Positions 14,701 through 24,554 of a stretch of DNA of 64,000 nt are shown in pieces. The translations under genes and the position numbers were made by a program. This stretch comes from Ectocarpus siliculosus (lineage: Eukaryota > Sar > Phaeophyceae > Ectocarpales > Ectocarpaceae). The stretch lies in the NCBI GenBank assembly GCA_000310025.1, contig FN649738.1, forward strand, positions 1,404,742 to 1,468,741, given 5' to 3'. The stretch's first letter is position 1, and every line of letters begins with the position of its first letter. The notes under the pieces are model-generated. The model did not search any database. It worked only from the letters and a program-made list of their open reading frames with translations, and was not told the DNA's origin.

Positions 14701-17700
14701 ACAGCGGCATACAGCGCCGAGGTCCTTACGGTACAGACGGATCCCAGTACAGCACGACCGCCAGATACAAACGTTAGCATGAAGGCTGTAGGATCCAGGA
14801 TCCATGCAAACCATCATCTAGGGCGTTGTAGGCGGCCTTGTTCTAACATCGCGCGGAGTTGCATTCTGTCTTACCTGAGAGCTGGTTGCCGTTGAGATAA
14901 AGCTCTTCCAACTTGCCGAGACCTCCAAGCTTTCTCGGGATGGACCCTGCACAAAACAAAAGAGCCACACCGTCAACTCGTTAGGAAGCCGCTGGTCGGC
15001 GCGGCGTAGTGAAAAGGTATGATGCGGCCGACTGGCCGAACATCGGTCCGACCTATCGCGTGGGCGAGACACGAAAGGCATCAATCTTCCCCCACGCCAT
15101 CCCATCTCACCAGTGAGCTTGTTGGCGGACATGGAAAGGTTCTTCAGCTCGCTGAGACCTCCAAGCGCCTCGGGAATAGTCCCTGCTCGAGACAAAAGCA
15201 CAATGAGTTACATGTCGTGATGCAATTGCAAATGCAACGCAAGACACGATGTGTCAACCACGCCCGGTTTGTGCTGTACGGAGATTCTCCACAAGCGACT
15301 CCAGAAACCCAGTATCACCAGCTATGTGTCAACGCCGTTTGCTTCCCTCAGAATTCAGCTTGCTTCGGATCGCGACCAACACGACCAGCATATCGCACTG
15401 ACACGAAGGTCAAGCATCCACATCTCTCCAACATCCCCCGTGATGCTAAGCGTTCTCGGTTCCAACTATTCTACCAGATTTGTTGCGGGCACCAATGCCT
15501 CCCTACCCCCACGAGAAACGGCCCATCTTTCCACGGGCACCAGCTACGGTTTTCGGAGACGAATCCGGGGGGGAAGATGCAGAGAGCTAGGTAATGAGAC
15601 TCTCGCTAGAGGTATGCCCTCGGGTGTTACTGCTAGACACAACGACTCGAGGCTGCGGGGTCGGTATCGTCGAACGCAATGGTTGGAAACACATGGTGCA
15701 AGCTGATGTCAATCCGTTAGTAGCTTCCTGTGGCCTCGAGTTCCAGTGTCTAGTCTCCGATGATAGGCGAGAGCCAAGTGAAATAGAAATAGCCATTCCA
15801 TCGAGGTATAAAGCAGTTACTTGAGTTGCGTCTACAATGCACCGTAAGGGTGTCGACGTCACACGACAAGCTGTGACGACACCCCAGCACACCAACAACA
15901 AGGGCACCGACGTGCTGTCGCCGCCTTGACTGAGCAAAGTGTCACGCATAGTCGCCACTTCGCTATGGGCCACCTGACATGCCGCGTATATACAGCCTCT
16001 AATGGCAACCAAAAGCTCTTGCCGGTGAGCTCGCTTGCGTACGGACTACCGCGACCAACGCATCCACCTGACACTCACGTCGAAAGTCGCAACCTCTCAA
16101 ACTGCTACATCATGCGAATCGTTTCAAATCCTGACCACCCGCGGTATTGTTGCAGGGCACCGAGGCCTCCCTACTCAGACGAAATTGGATCTGTATCTCC
16201 AAGAGCATCGTTTCCGGGTGTAGGCCACAACTCCAGGGATACAGATGCATGATGCAAAGGGAAATGTCCCCCGCCCCAGGCATGCGTTTGGTGCCTCTAC
16301 GACCTACAACGGTTCGAAGGTATGAGATTGTTATCGTTCAGAGAGCAAGGGTTTCAAGTACGGGCAAACAGAAGTCACGCAATTTCCAGCCTCCTGTGGC
16401 CTCGCTTTCCGATGGATAGTCGATAGGTTCCGAGGAAGAGCGAAACAATAATGAAACGACCCCCTCTTAGAGGTGCATTGCATGGCACGTCCTGGTTGCA
16501 AGCATAATGTATCGTACAGCTGCTGTGGACGGAAAAAAACAAGGACGACACATGAAACGAGGAGCCACTGATAGGCTGCCTTCATATTTGGAGGAAGTGC
16601 CACGTGTAGTCCCCGCGTCGCTACGGGCCATCTGGCATTCCGCGAATTTACAATCACGTCGCGTGTCGTGCAGGCGACACCACGAGTCTCATTTCATAGA
16701 CCAGCCGCAAACCTCAGCTAGGACTGCGTCACCTATATCAATCCAGCTGAGCGACTTGAATAGGCAGGGATATTGTCACCAAATCGGGCGTCGTAGTCGG
16801 CACTGGTCCCCCGTCACACGGGGTTTCACTTTCCCTTACCGGTAATTTCGTTGCCGTTGAGCCACAGCGTTTCCAACTTGCCGAGACGTCCAAGCTCTCT
16901 CGGGATGGACCCTGCACAAAACGAAAGAGCCAAATGGCGAATGCGTTACGGAGCCGCTGGCGGGCGCGGCGTAGTGAAACATGTGTGATGTGGCGGGCTG
17001 GTTATACATCGGTCCGACCTACCGCGTGGGCGAGACACGAAAGGAATCAATCTTCCCACGCCATCCCATCTCACCAGTGACCTTGTTGTCGTGCACAAAA
17101 AGCTTCTTTAGCTCGCTGAGAGCCCCAAGCGCCTCGGGGATGGGTCCTGCTCGAGACAAAAGCACAATGAGTCACATGTCATGCAATTTCAAATGCAACA
17201 CTAAACACGATGTGTCATCCACGCCCTGTGTGTACTGTACGGAGATGCTTCGCAACCTAGCCAAACTGTTTACCAGAAACCGAAGAACACGCTGTGAGCC
17301 AACGCCTTGTGTTTCCCCCAGAATTAAGGTTGGTTCGGATCGCGACGAGCACGATCAGCATATCGCAATCACAGTTAGGTCAAGCATCCCGAACTCTGAA
17401 AACGTCTCTCGCGATGAAACCCACCGATCTTCTCACGGTCGTTCCACTGGATAGTCGATGTTTCATGCCACAAACGCTTCCCCGCTCAGAAGAGATGAGG
17501 CCATTCTCTTCAAGGGTATCGGTTCCGGTTCTAGAGGTACAGATGAAGGGCGCTACAAAGCGGTGCCCTAAATTACGCCGTGTTTTACCTCTGTTATCTT
17601 TTCGGGAATTGTGAGGTTGGTATCGTCCCGAAAGTAATGCTTGGAAGCTCATGGACGCTCATGGCGTGCTAGCTCAACACGGGAGCTAAGGGCGTCAATT

Positions 17701-18039
17701 CACATCAATGAACATAGGTAAGATCATCCAACCACCACTCGATGCCGAAATCAACATGGTACAAATAAGAGCAAATTCACAACGCGGACTAGACATTGCA
17801 ATACCGTGGAGGTCGTTGTCCGGCAGAAACAGCCCCACCACACGGCCCGCGTGGTTAACTTTGACACCCTTCCAAGTAGCTACCCCCGCGTCCGTGTTCC
17901 AGTTGCTGTTCGTGCTCCAGTTCGCTCCATCAGTCGAACGAAACAACGCAACCAGTGCGGCACGATCCATGGAAGAGGAAGACACCTGCTCCGAGGGTCT
18001 GCTTCGGAATGCACGACGGGAAAAAGGAACACGATCCAT
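416..18039 (-). CDS. LRR-A: 20-exon leucine-rich-repeat protein, 749 aa
   Basis: Candidate recognition protein with 14 intact LRRs. Exons in coding order: N-cap 17805-18039; LRRs 17075-17146, 16840-16911, 15111-15182, 14875-14946, 13495-13566, 12263-12334, 12026-12097, 10425-10496, 9193-9264, 8959-9030, 7585-7656, 6352-6423, 6119-6190, 3583-3654; tail 2068-2471, 1651-1818, 1395-1514, 1123-1279, 416-573. They sum to 2250 nt with all phases closing; each LRR exon is 72 nt and phase 1-1, so any can be skipped or duplicated without frameshift. The N-cap carries DRAALVALFRSTDGANW and ends LPDNDLHG. LRR consensus is GPIPEALGALSELxxLxMxxNKLT. The 257-residue tail has a Gly/Ala-rich helix (VVSGLAGLAAAALKAGD) and an acidic end (MDWFVEEVADYEP); I see no P-loop GTPase, NB-ARC, kinase, signal peptide or clear membrane anchor. 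The ATG at 18039 was chosen because copy B conserves it; another ATG lies 9 nt upstream. The LRR-protein call is strong; a role in immunity is inference from the exon architecture. Confidence 0.85.
2727..2764. repeat. (AG)n microsatellite in an LRR-A intron
   Basis: About 19 AG units with one interruption, in the intron between the last LRR exon (3583) and the first tail exon (2068-2471). Confidence 0.95.
4416..4452 (-). pseudogene. fossil LRR exon (copy A)
   Basis: The minus strand reads VQEVTGALASLRR, matching the first half of an LRR (IPEALGALSELK), and runs straight into GTGAAC. The second half of the repeat is missing. The same remnant is at 33321-33358 in copy B, so it predates the duplication. 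Confidence 0.55.
5081..5119 (-). pseudogene. truncated LRR exon, acceptor half only (copy A)
   Basis: The acceptor and GPIPEALGALIELQ are present, then the sequence breaks into unrelated intron sequence. Copy B has the complete exon at 34272-34343, and the sequence left of the break matches copy B near 33,985, so copy A has lost about 0.3 kb here. Confidence 0.7.
6052..8894 (-). repeat. LRR cassette unit 1 (2,843 bp)
   Basis: First of the complete tandem units of copy A, bounded by a recurring sequence around accatcatctagggcg. In plus-strand order it holds a type I LRR exon (6119-6190), a type II exon (6352-6423), a long conserved intron, a type III exon (7585-7656) and a fossil LRR exon (7815-7859). 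Its introns are nearly identical to those of units 2 and 3, so the whole block, not just the exon, is what was copied. Confidence 0.85.
7815..7859 (-). pseudogene. fossil LRR exon, donor half, unit 1
   Basis: The minus strand reads KLKKLMW, then after a shift NVAKFIG followed by an intact GTGAGG donor. It looks like the second half of an LRR exon with a small indel and no acceptor half. It is left out of the gene model. Confidence 0.55.
10655..10699 (-). pseudogene. fossil LRR exon, donor half, unit 2
   Basis: Same remnant as at 7815 in unit 1, at the same place relative to the type III exon. Confidence 0.55.
11571..11787. mobile_element. 217-bp MITE with TA target duplication (Tc1/mariner-like)
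   Basis: Inverted repeats of about 48 bp begin CCGTATA at both ends and continue with GACACAAGATAACACACCCC. TA lies at 11569-11570 and 11788-11789. The three other units have the uninterrupted target (cacctatatcaatc), so insertion followed unit duplication. The TA duplication and size fit a Stowaway-type non-autonomous mariner relative. No transposase is encoded. Confidence 0.88.
11957..14807 (-). repeat. LRR cassette unit 3 (2,851 bp)
   Basis: Third unit, with type I (12026-12097), type II (12263-12334) and type III (13495-13566) exons and a fossil exon. Its type II exon and flanking introns are close to unit 1, while units 2 and 4 resemble each other, which suggests duplication of a two-unit block. 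Confidence 0.85.
13725..13769 (-). pseudogene. fossil LRR exon, donor half, unit 3
   Basis: Same remnant as at 7815, in the equivalent place in unit 3; absent from unit 4, where the surrounding ~0.7 kb is deleted. Confidence 0.55.
14808..16735 (-). repeat. LRR cassette unit 4, internally deleted (~1.93 kb)
   Basis: Fourth unit, with type I (14875-14946) and type II (15111-15182) exons. At about 15,997 the sequence jumps from the part matching unit 3 near 13,158 to the part matching unit 3 near 13,885. This loses roughly 0.7 kb, including the type III exon and the fossil exon. A further type I/II pair (16840, 17075) lies to the right in a more diverged context. Confidence 0.75.
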
Positions 18040-20000
18040 GGAAGACATCTGCTCCAGGGGCTGCTTCGGATCGCACGAAGACGGAAAGGAAGATACCTGC
18101 GACGAGAGGGAGACAAAGAGACAACAACAAAAGAAGCGAGTGGCTTCAATACCTATGGCCAGACTTCCGGAATGCCAAATCGTGTGGCGCTCGGTTACAT
18201 GACAGTGGCTATGTTGCGACGAGGTTCAGTGGGAAAACTCGCTAAACCTTCTGACTCTAGATCATGGGACCAAATCTGCCGGGAGTGACCAAACGTACAG
18301 CGACAAAGAAGTGAAACCGTATAGCAGTGAGTACATCAAACAAGACGGGAGGGACTGTTGAACCTTTGTCGCGTGATCATTGAAGGCAAGAAACATCGCA
18401 GGAGGAAACATACAGACATCCTCGTGTGTGAGCCCGTCGGGTCCTTGCGTGTGGGTCTTACAACCCGAGACCCATTTGTTCATGGCGTGCGGTCGACCAT
18501 CACCACAACAACCTCCCTCCCCTTAAAACTTGCAAAATATGGCGATTTTGTGCCCCACTATTATAATAGGAGGCCGAGGGGATCTTGCGCCTTTGCGTCG
18601 GTGATGGGGTTGAAACGCGGTAGCTGTCATTTGGTTGGGTGGAGTGAGCACGCTAATGTCCAACGCTCCACCCCACCCACATTCTATGCCCACTCGGCCT
18701 GTGGTGGGAGCACAACATTCTGTCACGCACGGGCTCGCGCAAAACTAGGAATGCCGGGATTGCACATCATGATCGAAAGAAATGTTTCATGATCGAAAGA
18801 GCCCTCCACCTCGTCGCGAAAGAAAGTTCTTGGCGTCATAAATGAGGTCTTATCGACTGTATCCTCTGCTGGTGATGCAGAAGCTGCACATATTCAAGCA
18901 GGGACTTACTCACCGGAGTGTTATCACAAAGTTAAGTATCATCGGCTGGGACCAAAGGTATCGTGTGGTTGTTGTGTGCTTTCCTCCGGTCTACTCTGTT
19001 GTGGCGCCAGTCTACGCCTTTCGGTACACCTGGTACATTTCACGCACAAGCCAGGGTCGCACCGGAGGCAGGTAAACAACGGATCTGTTTGTAATATTGC
19101 TCTGTATTTCCCTCCGCGGGGCTTTCCTTCAAGCGTTAACGCGAGAAGAGTTTGCTTTTACTCACGACTGCGCGGTTCAGGTTGCAATTGGGATACAGAC
19201 TTTTGAAGTCAGCCTGCAAATCATCACCCTATGAACCCTTTTGAAATTCAACAACCCTAACACTCGTACGGCGCTCTTGCAGTTCTAGCGCCACTCGCGA
19301 CAGGACGGGGTCTTCGATCCTTACAAGAACACAACCGGTCCATCGCTGTCCACAGATATTGTACAGAGTCCGGGACAATAGCTGCGCGATCCCTGCACCG
19401 GAAAAGCGTATAGCCCCGACGGTTAACGGCAAACCAGCATCCAACATTCAATATGCTACCAGTCGCCCCGGCGGTCTGAATATAAATGCGCAAAGTCACG
19501 TGCACTAGATACTAGGAACAGGTTGCGTCATGAGTTTGAATCTCTCTCGGGAGTGAAAAATAAAAAACATTTCGGGTCGGAAAGCGACTACTTCCAACCT
19601 GGTACGAGGCAAGGATTGATTGCTGTTGTGGCACCCTTTCTCTCGCGCACAAATGCGGCGGCGGGAACAGCAATCAAGGGCGCGTTATGTAACGAAAAAT
19701 GCACCCTCGTACTCCGTACCTGTCTGTGTGAACCGGGGTGGTGCGCAGTGTTTTTTATTATTGCCGTCCAATTTATTCGGGAAGGTCATCCTTCGCCTTA
19801 TCAGCCGGTCACACAGGAGGACACACGGGATTTTTTCTCCGCCCTCTGTGCTTGCCTTGGTTAACCGTTGTCGAGAGAAGGTTCAGCCGCCGTTCCTTTC
19901 TCTCGTCCACCGTAAAGTCGACTTCGTCGTACTTACGAAAGCTATCGCTCTCCACAACTCTCCTTGTTTGGGCACTGTATGCATGTATATGTACCGTAAG
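18040..20000. other. 5' flank of LRR-A with a degraded plus-strand ORF
   Basis: Upstream of the LRR-A start. A plus-strand frame around 18,800-19,080 matches the ORF at 44745-45257 of copy B, with an in-frame 3-bp length difference but a stop where copy B has Trp. At about 18,440 copy A lacks about 0.65 kb that is present in copy B. I see no promoter element I can support; the duplication with copy B continues to about 19,965. Confidence 0.45.
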
Positions 20001-20810
20001 CTACGGAGTTTCCCCCCCGGGGAGGGGATCGTTTTTTTTTTCTGAAACCAAACCCCCCGGGGGGAAATTGACGTACCGCGGGGGGTTAGTTTTTTTTTTT
20101 CCAACGATACCCCGGGGGGAAGCCCCCCCCTGGGAGGTTGTGCAAAATAATGATGGTCCACACAGAGAGTGGTGAAACTGAGACGGATGTGGTTTACGAG
20201 CAAGCGTTCGACAAGCAGGGGAAGGAGGAACGTAAGAGCAACAAAGACGAAGAGAAAACATACAGCAAGAGTTACCATTGCCTAAGCTCCTGCACAAGAA
20301 TTCGCAGTTTGTCCGCAGGAAAAAGCTATTTTTATGCTTCGGTTCTACCTTGCGTTGTGAGATGCAAAAATGAATAAATACGAATATTTTTCCCCTTTCT
20401 GCGAAGGTTTCGTCAGCATGCTATATGGTACGTTTCAACTGACTCCAGGGACGATAAATGCAAGAAATAGACAAAGAAACGAAAGCATTTCACTCATAAG
20501 ACAACGGCGAGGGCCAAGTGACAAACGGTACACCTAAAATCTCGCTCGAAGCGCAGATCTGCAAGTGGATTTTCCGTCCCATACTTCGAAATATCATGTT
20601 TTTGTGCTCCGCGATGCAACAAAATCGACTCAGAAAATAAGGGAAAAATACATCCCCCCCCCCCGGGGGGAAATTGACATACCCGGGGGCATTTTTTTTA
20701 TTGTCGAAAACGATCTACCCCGGGGCTAAATCAACGAACTCATGCTTCCAGGCCGAAGAGGTATAATGGGGGGGGTGGAACTCTAATAACCCGGGGGTGG
20801 AACTCAGTAG
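20001..20810. mobile_element. 810-bp TIR element rich in CCCCGGGG palindromes
   Basis: The left end reads CTACGGAGTTTCCCCCCC and the reverse complement of the right end reads CTACTGAGTTCCACCCCC, a terminal inverted repeat of about 20 bp. Inside lie two direct copies of a ~70-85-bp module (about 20,055-20,117 and 20,656-20,722): CCCCGGGG, TATCGTT, an A-run, then GTACGTCAATTTCCCCCC. Copy B lacks this sequence at the equivalent place. No ORF of note and no clear target duplication, so the superfamily is open. Confidence 0.55.
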
Positions 20811-20927
20811 TTTTAATCACGACAGTCGAACGGGACGCACAGACAACATTGCAAACAGCACGCGATTGCGCCAGAAATAATTCATGGGAGAACACAACCG
20901 AACCTCCAACACCCGCCGCCCCATGTA

Positions 20928-21281
20928 CTGCTGCAGACTACGGTCATTTTTATTTTTATTTGTGGCTACACTTCAAATATGCGCTCACTCACAGCACTAG
21001 TAGTGCCGTTTACTCCAACCCGTGGCCACACAGAAGAGCCCCTCTCTACCCTCTCCTCCTGCGGTACTTCGCCTTCGATTTTTAATGCGAGAAGAGTTCA
21101 TCACTCTCTTCCCTCTGTGTAAACACGAACTAGCGCTATCCACTAGGCCAGGAACGGAACCGAGAGAATAACTCATTTTGCAAGAAAAGCTCGCTTACGC
21201 CGGGATTTGAATCCCTGGCCTGACCTCTACAAGGTTTCGAGGATACCAACTACAGCAGTAGACCACCGGGGCGACGGTGGT
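20928..21281 (-). mobile_element. tRNA-derived SINE, 354 bp, with 6-bp target duplication
   Basis: CATGTA flanks the insert at 20922-20927 and 21282-21287; copy B has a single CATGTA. On the minus strand the head (about 21,281-21,196) reads GGTGGTCTACTGCTGTAGTTGG (A-box-like region) and then GGATTCAAATCCCGGC (B box). A second tRNA-like A box, TGGCCTAGTGGATAGCGC, lies near 21,150, so the element may be dimeric. The motif gcgagaagagtt near 21,090 recurs near 19,140, 35,690 and 45,320. Confidence 0.65.
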
Positions 21282-21510
21282 CATGTATTTTTTTCGGGCA
21301 CAATTTGTTGCGAATGAATGAATGCGCGGACGTGTTGGTATGTAGCACCTGTGCAGCAGAGGAATCACCGAAAATTGAGCAACAGGCTCAAGGCCGTTCA
21401 GCGGTGTCTCGAGGATTGAGCACATGCTAAGGAGCACGCAGGCTGTCCGTTTCTGACATGCAAACTTTCAAACCGTCCAAAGGGGTTGCAGCTTTTTTGG
21501 ATTCTTGACC

Positions 21511-21945
21511 TCAGACTTCGGCAGTGGAGGGTCCACTGACGCCGGCCGAATCAAAACACAGACCATCCCTGCATGACTCCGCTACCACGTCACAACCACA
21601 CGGATCGTGTTCTGTACCATCTGGTACAAGCAGCAAAGGTTGAATGACACATGCCGGACACGGGAATCCTTCCTTGTCGCACACGCCCAACGAACAGCGA
21701 CAACAAAGAGTCGCTTTGGGTGGAGTCGCGCCGCACAACACAAATTGTGATCTGCGCCGGCGTCTGTGTGTGCCTCGGCGGCAAACTCTGTGTGGCAAGC
21801 CGCGTCTTATCGGCTCCACGGCAAGCTGGGCTCCTACGAGAAATGATGATGTGCCACCGAATGGCGCAGCAATTCTTGTCAGCCCTGCTTCTACAGTTGG
21901 CGCAAGGTAAGCGTTGAGCGGGCGATGCGATGCTATTGTGCGCAT
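21511..21945 (-). CDS. hypothetical Cys-rich C-terminal exon (copy A)
   Basis: The open frame ends at a TGA near 21,511. Its last ~70 codons encode a Cys-rich stretch (CSLGVCDKEGFPCPACV, then DPCGCDVVAESCRDGLC). Copy B keeps the same frame and stop position region with scattered substitutions and no indel, while flanking sequence has gained and lost bases; that is the main evidence for coding. The upstream part, with an RRRRR stretch, is not conserved in frame in copy B and may be intron. I do not recognise the family; a secreted or EGF-like disulfide domain is only a guess. Confidence 0.35.
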   Translation of the reverse strand: MRTIASHRPLNAYLAPTVEAGLTRIAAPFGGTSSFLVGAQLAVEPIRRGLPHRVCRRGTHRRRRRSQFVLCGATPPKATLCCRCSLGVCDKEGFPCPACVIQPLLLVPDGTEHDPCGCDVVAESCRDGLCFDSAGVSGPSTAEV

Positions 21946-22185
21946 ACTGCTGTTGATGCACCCATGCGTGAGAAGTCAAAGTGCTTGGTACGTACCTGCA
22001 GCGACACGCACAAGGAGCAAGCCGACGAATCCGCGAACGACTATATTCGTGAACCCCTGAACTGCGAGCAATCAATCAAATCATTGTGGCGAGGATAGAG
22101 AGGCGAACCCGTCTAGCTTCTCTCGGTTTGTACTGCGGGAAAACCATGACCCTACTTGTGTAGGTATTTTTTCCTACCTCTCTTG

Positions 22186-22635
22186 TCACCGGCGACGGAT
22201 GAGATGTGCCAGAAGCAGGCACAGGAGGGTCAACGGGATTCGACACGGAGTATGTAGCTGCACTTGACCCAGTGCTGTAGCTCCTTCCTCAGACTCCTTC
22301 CCGAAGACACAACTGCGGGATACGACACAGCAGCAGAAGTGCAGGGTGAAGTTGTTGGCCTCCTCCCATTTGCGTCGCTGGTGCCACACTCGCGTGCGAA
22401 ACTGCGGAATGTTCCGGGAAAGAGATGAGGAACCTTTAGAACGTTCTCCCGCACAGAACGTGAAACGGTTGTAACGGTTTTCCGATGGCTCCCTCCATGC
22501 GCAAAACAAGTGGGCCTTCGTCGGATCACGACGTGTGAACGCCTTGTTTTTAGGGTCGCCCCCGAACCCTGCACGCTGAAGGTATCTTGCTGCTTGTAGA
22601 TGTCCAGGCGTGTGACGCGTTTGACAGAGTTTCAA
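22186..22635 (-). CDS. hypothetical ORF in a strongly conserved block (copy A)
   Basis: A 149-codon frame with GSSSLSRNIPQFRTRVWHQR and an overlapping 114-codon frame are both open, and both survive in copy B (61807-62256). The block differs between copies at only about seven positions by eye, clearly less than its neighbours. A good acceptor (polypyrimidine then CCGCAG) lies inside it, so the true product may be spliced. Which frame is used cannot be decided by reading. No family recognised. Confidence 0.3.
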   Translation of the reverse strand: MKLCQTRHTPGHLQAARYLQRAGFGGDPKNKAFTRRDPTKAHLFCAWREPSENRYNRFTFCAGERSKGSSSLSRNIPQFRTRVWHQRRKWEEANNFTLHFCCCVVSRSCVFGKESEEGATALGQVQLHTPCRIPLTLLCLLLAHLIRRR

Positions 22636-22673
22636 AATCAGTTGTGCATACAGGGCATTTTGCCTGACTGACC

Positions 22674-22675
<2 letters not shown>

Positions 22676-22706
<31 letters not shown>

Positions 22707-22908
22707 CTTCACATTAAAAACCGTTCCGATCTCTCTCTACCCAGTACCTTCGTATGTCCGTACTGATCCAACACTCGACGCGGTCGATTCCCGTGGCCAC
22801 AGGTTAACTTACCCTAAAAAGGTACACTCAAATAAACTGGCCCCGAGGGGTCCGCAATTCAATAGAAATCAACGACAGATATTCTGGAATCCTCCACTCC
22901 CTCTGCGC
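22676..22908 (-). mobile_element. 233-bp retroposon-like insertion with (TTG)n end
   Basis: Copy A has this insert where copy B reads straight through. ACCTG is duplicated at 22671-22675 and 22909-22913. The left end is about 11 TTG units, i.e. a (CAA)n tail on the minus strand, as in non-LTR retroposons. A B-box-like ggtcgattcccg near 22,790 points the other way, so assignment to a tRNA-derived SINE is unsure. Confidence 0.55.
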
Positions 22909-23546
22909 ACCTGAGAAGACTGTGAAAGGAATACACCATTGGAAGAGGGTTTCAGCCTTACCCCGGATTGTAGCTGCCCGATAGAGAAACATCTACATGC
23001 TGTTGTGTGTGTCAGAGGTACAATCGTTCTCACCCGCGGTGCGAGATTGGGATTAAAGATACATCTCGCACGTCATCACACTGCTGCTGTATTGGCTAAG
23101 ACCGAAAAATATTCAATGTCCGCCGTGCTTCGCACGGGGCTTACGCCTCTACATAGAAAGTGAACAATGCGACCATGTGGACCCCTCTGCGCTTGCTATT
23201 GGCAATCGGCTTCGGCTGATGATGTACAAACAACCGCAGCCCGAGGTTTAATCATGATCTAAACACAAACGTATTACGGCAATTTTCGCCTGTACGTTAC
23301 CCGTCGTTGTCGCCTTGTCGCCTGCTTCCCGGGCGGGGGCGTCCCAATGCACCCACCTATGTCTGTATCACCTTCAACCAGACGACACCGAAGGCATGAA
23401 ACTGCGACAATATACCCCTTGACGAACAAACGCCTCCACCTCCTCTGCCCTTCATTTGACACCTCTGTTACTTTCTGTTGTGCTTGGTTTCCTCGCGAAT
23501 TATGGACTGACAAGCTTACAACCCACCGTGAAAAAAATTAGTTCGT

Positions 23547-23810
23547 TTGAGCAAACTTATTCACGAGAATTACAATCTCTCTGCCTGCGATATCGTGAGA
23601 ATCAAACTGAGCACCGGAGGGCTAGATGCAACGACTGCGAGCGGGAATACCAACACACGTATCGGGACCACGGGGAGCCCAAGCATTCCTCCAAATGCAC
23701 GCAAGAGAGGTCGGAAGTCGGAAGGTCTCCCCCAAGAGGCAAACTCCGCGTTGATGCGACGACATACAAGTAGACTATTGTGCCATGTAGTCAACGAGGT
23801 GTGTGCATGA
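23547..23810 (+). CDS. hypothetical basic protein exon (copy A)
   Basis: An 80-plus-codon frame with ENYNLSACDIVRIKLSTGG and a basic ARKRGRKSEG stretch reminiscent of an AT-hook. Copy B (62930 on) keeps the frame without indels across the whole stretch, with conservative changes. The start is uncertain because the ORF opens at a non-conserved position. A further open frame at 23,865-24,060 (FKVTIQGSIVYYDALTW), kept in copy B, may be a later exon. No homologue recognised. Confidence 0.3.
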   Translation: MSKLIHENYNLSACDIVRIKLSTGGLDATTASGNTNTRIGTTGSPSIPPNARKRGRKSEGLPQEANSALMRRHTSRLLCHVVNEVCA

Positions 23811-24278
23811 CTCCGTTTTTTCGCCTCTCAAAATATCAGTTCCGTAACACGGCAGGCGCAACAGTTGAGAATCAGTTCAGTCATCACAAATATGGCATGC
23901 GCGACAAGACACAACAACCAATCTCCTTGGACATCTCAGCTCCTCGTCGCCAAGAGACCTGCACCATTCCCCCAAAAGGTCCTCGGCGCTCGATTCAAGG
24001 TGACAATTCAAGGTAGTATCGTCTACTACGATGCCTTGACGTGGGCATCTATCAATCAATCAATCCTCGTCGCGATGCCGGTCGCGAAACCACGCACAGC
24101 CGAACGGACGAAGCTCCGGTCATGACCGGCTCGATGGTTGGTAGATAGCATGCGGAGGATCATCGGCACGCTGCCGAAGAGTAGTACCGGCAGCAGAAGA
24201 CACAAAAAGGGAACCCTGCACGGCGCAGTTGTGGGAGCAGTAGCGGTGGTCGATTTTAGTGTCGTGTACGTATTATTG

Positions 24279-24430
24279 TCACACCCGTTTGCGGCATAGA
24301 GTCTGAGAGTCAAAACCATGTATGAGTCGTGAGAGTCCTGTCCTGCCATGGTGCGTAAGCAGCAATCTATGCAGTACAGGCAGAACAAGCATATCGGGCA
24401 GTCGACAACGTACGGTGCGTGAGTCTTCAA
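24279..24430 (-). other. short Cys-cluster frame conserved in both copies
   Basis: The minus-strand frame THAPYVVDCPICLFCLYCIDCC is kept in copy B at about 63,640-63,805. Spacing of cysteines (CxxCxxCxxCxxCC) could bind zinc, but two other frames are equally open here. Recorded as possible only. Confidence 0.2.
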
Positions 24431-24554
24431 CGAAGGAGGCGACGTTTTTGTTCAACCCGTTGAGCGCAAGCGATGATATGACTGAGGTAAACGCGCAGTG
24501 AGCATGCGTCAGATACGAGAAAACAATCGATCTCGCGTGCAAAAAAGCGAGCAT

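Noticed and set aside
7875-16252. Plus-strand ORFs of 60-117 codons recurring in each cassette (for example 8011-8199, 10859-11047, 13921-14109)
   Set aside because: They recur because the introns are near-identical copies; they are antisense to LRR introns and show no domain.
6052-16735. CRISPR-like or satellite array
   Set aside because: Units are ~2.8 kb with coding exons and introns, not short spaced repeats.
18900-18960. 5S rRNA-like words (aaagttaagtatcatcggctgggacc)
   Set aside because: Only a short resemblance; the remaining conserved parts of 5S rRNA are absent.
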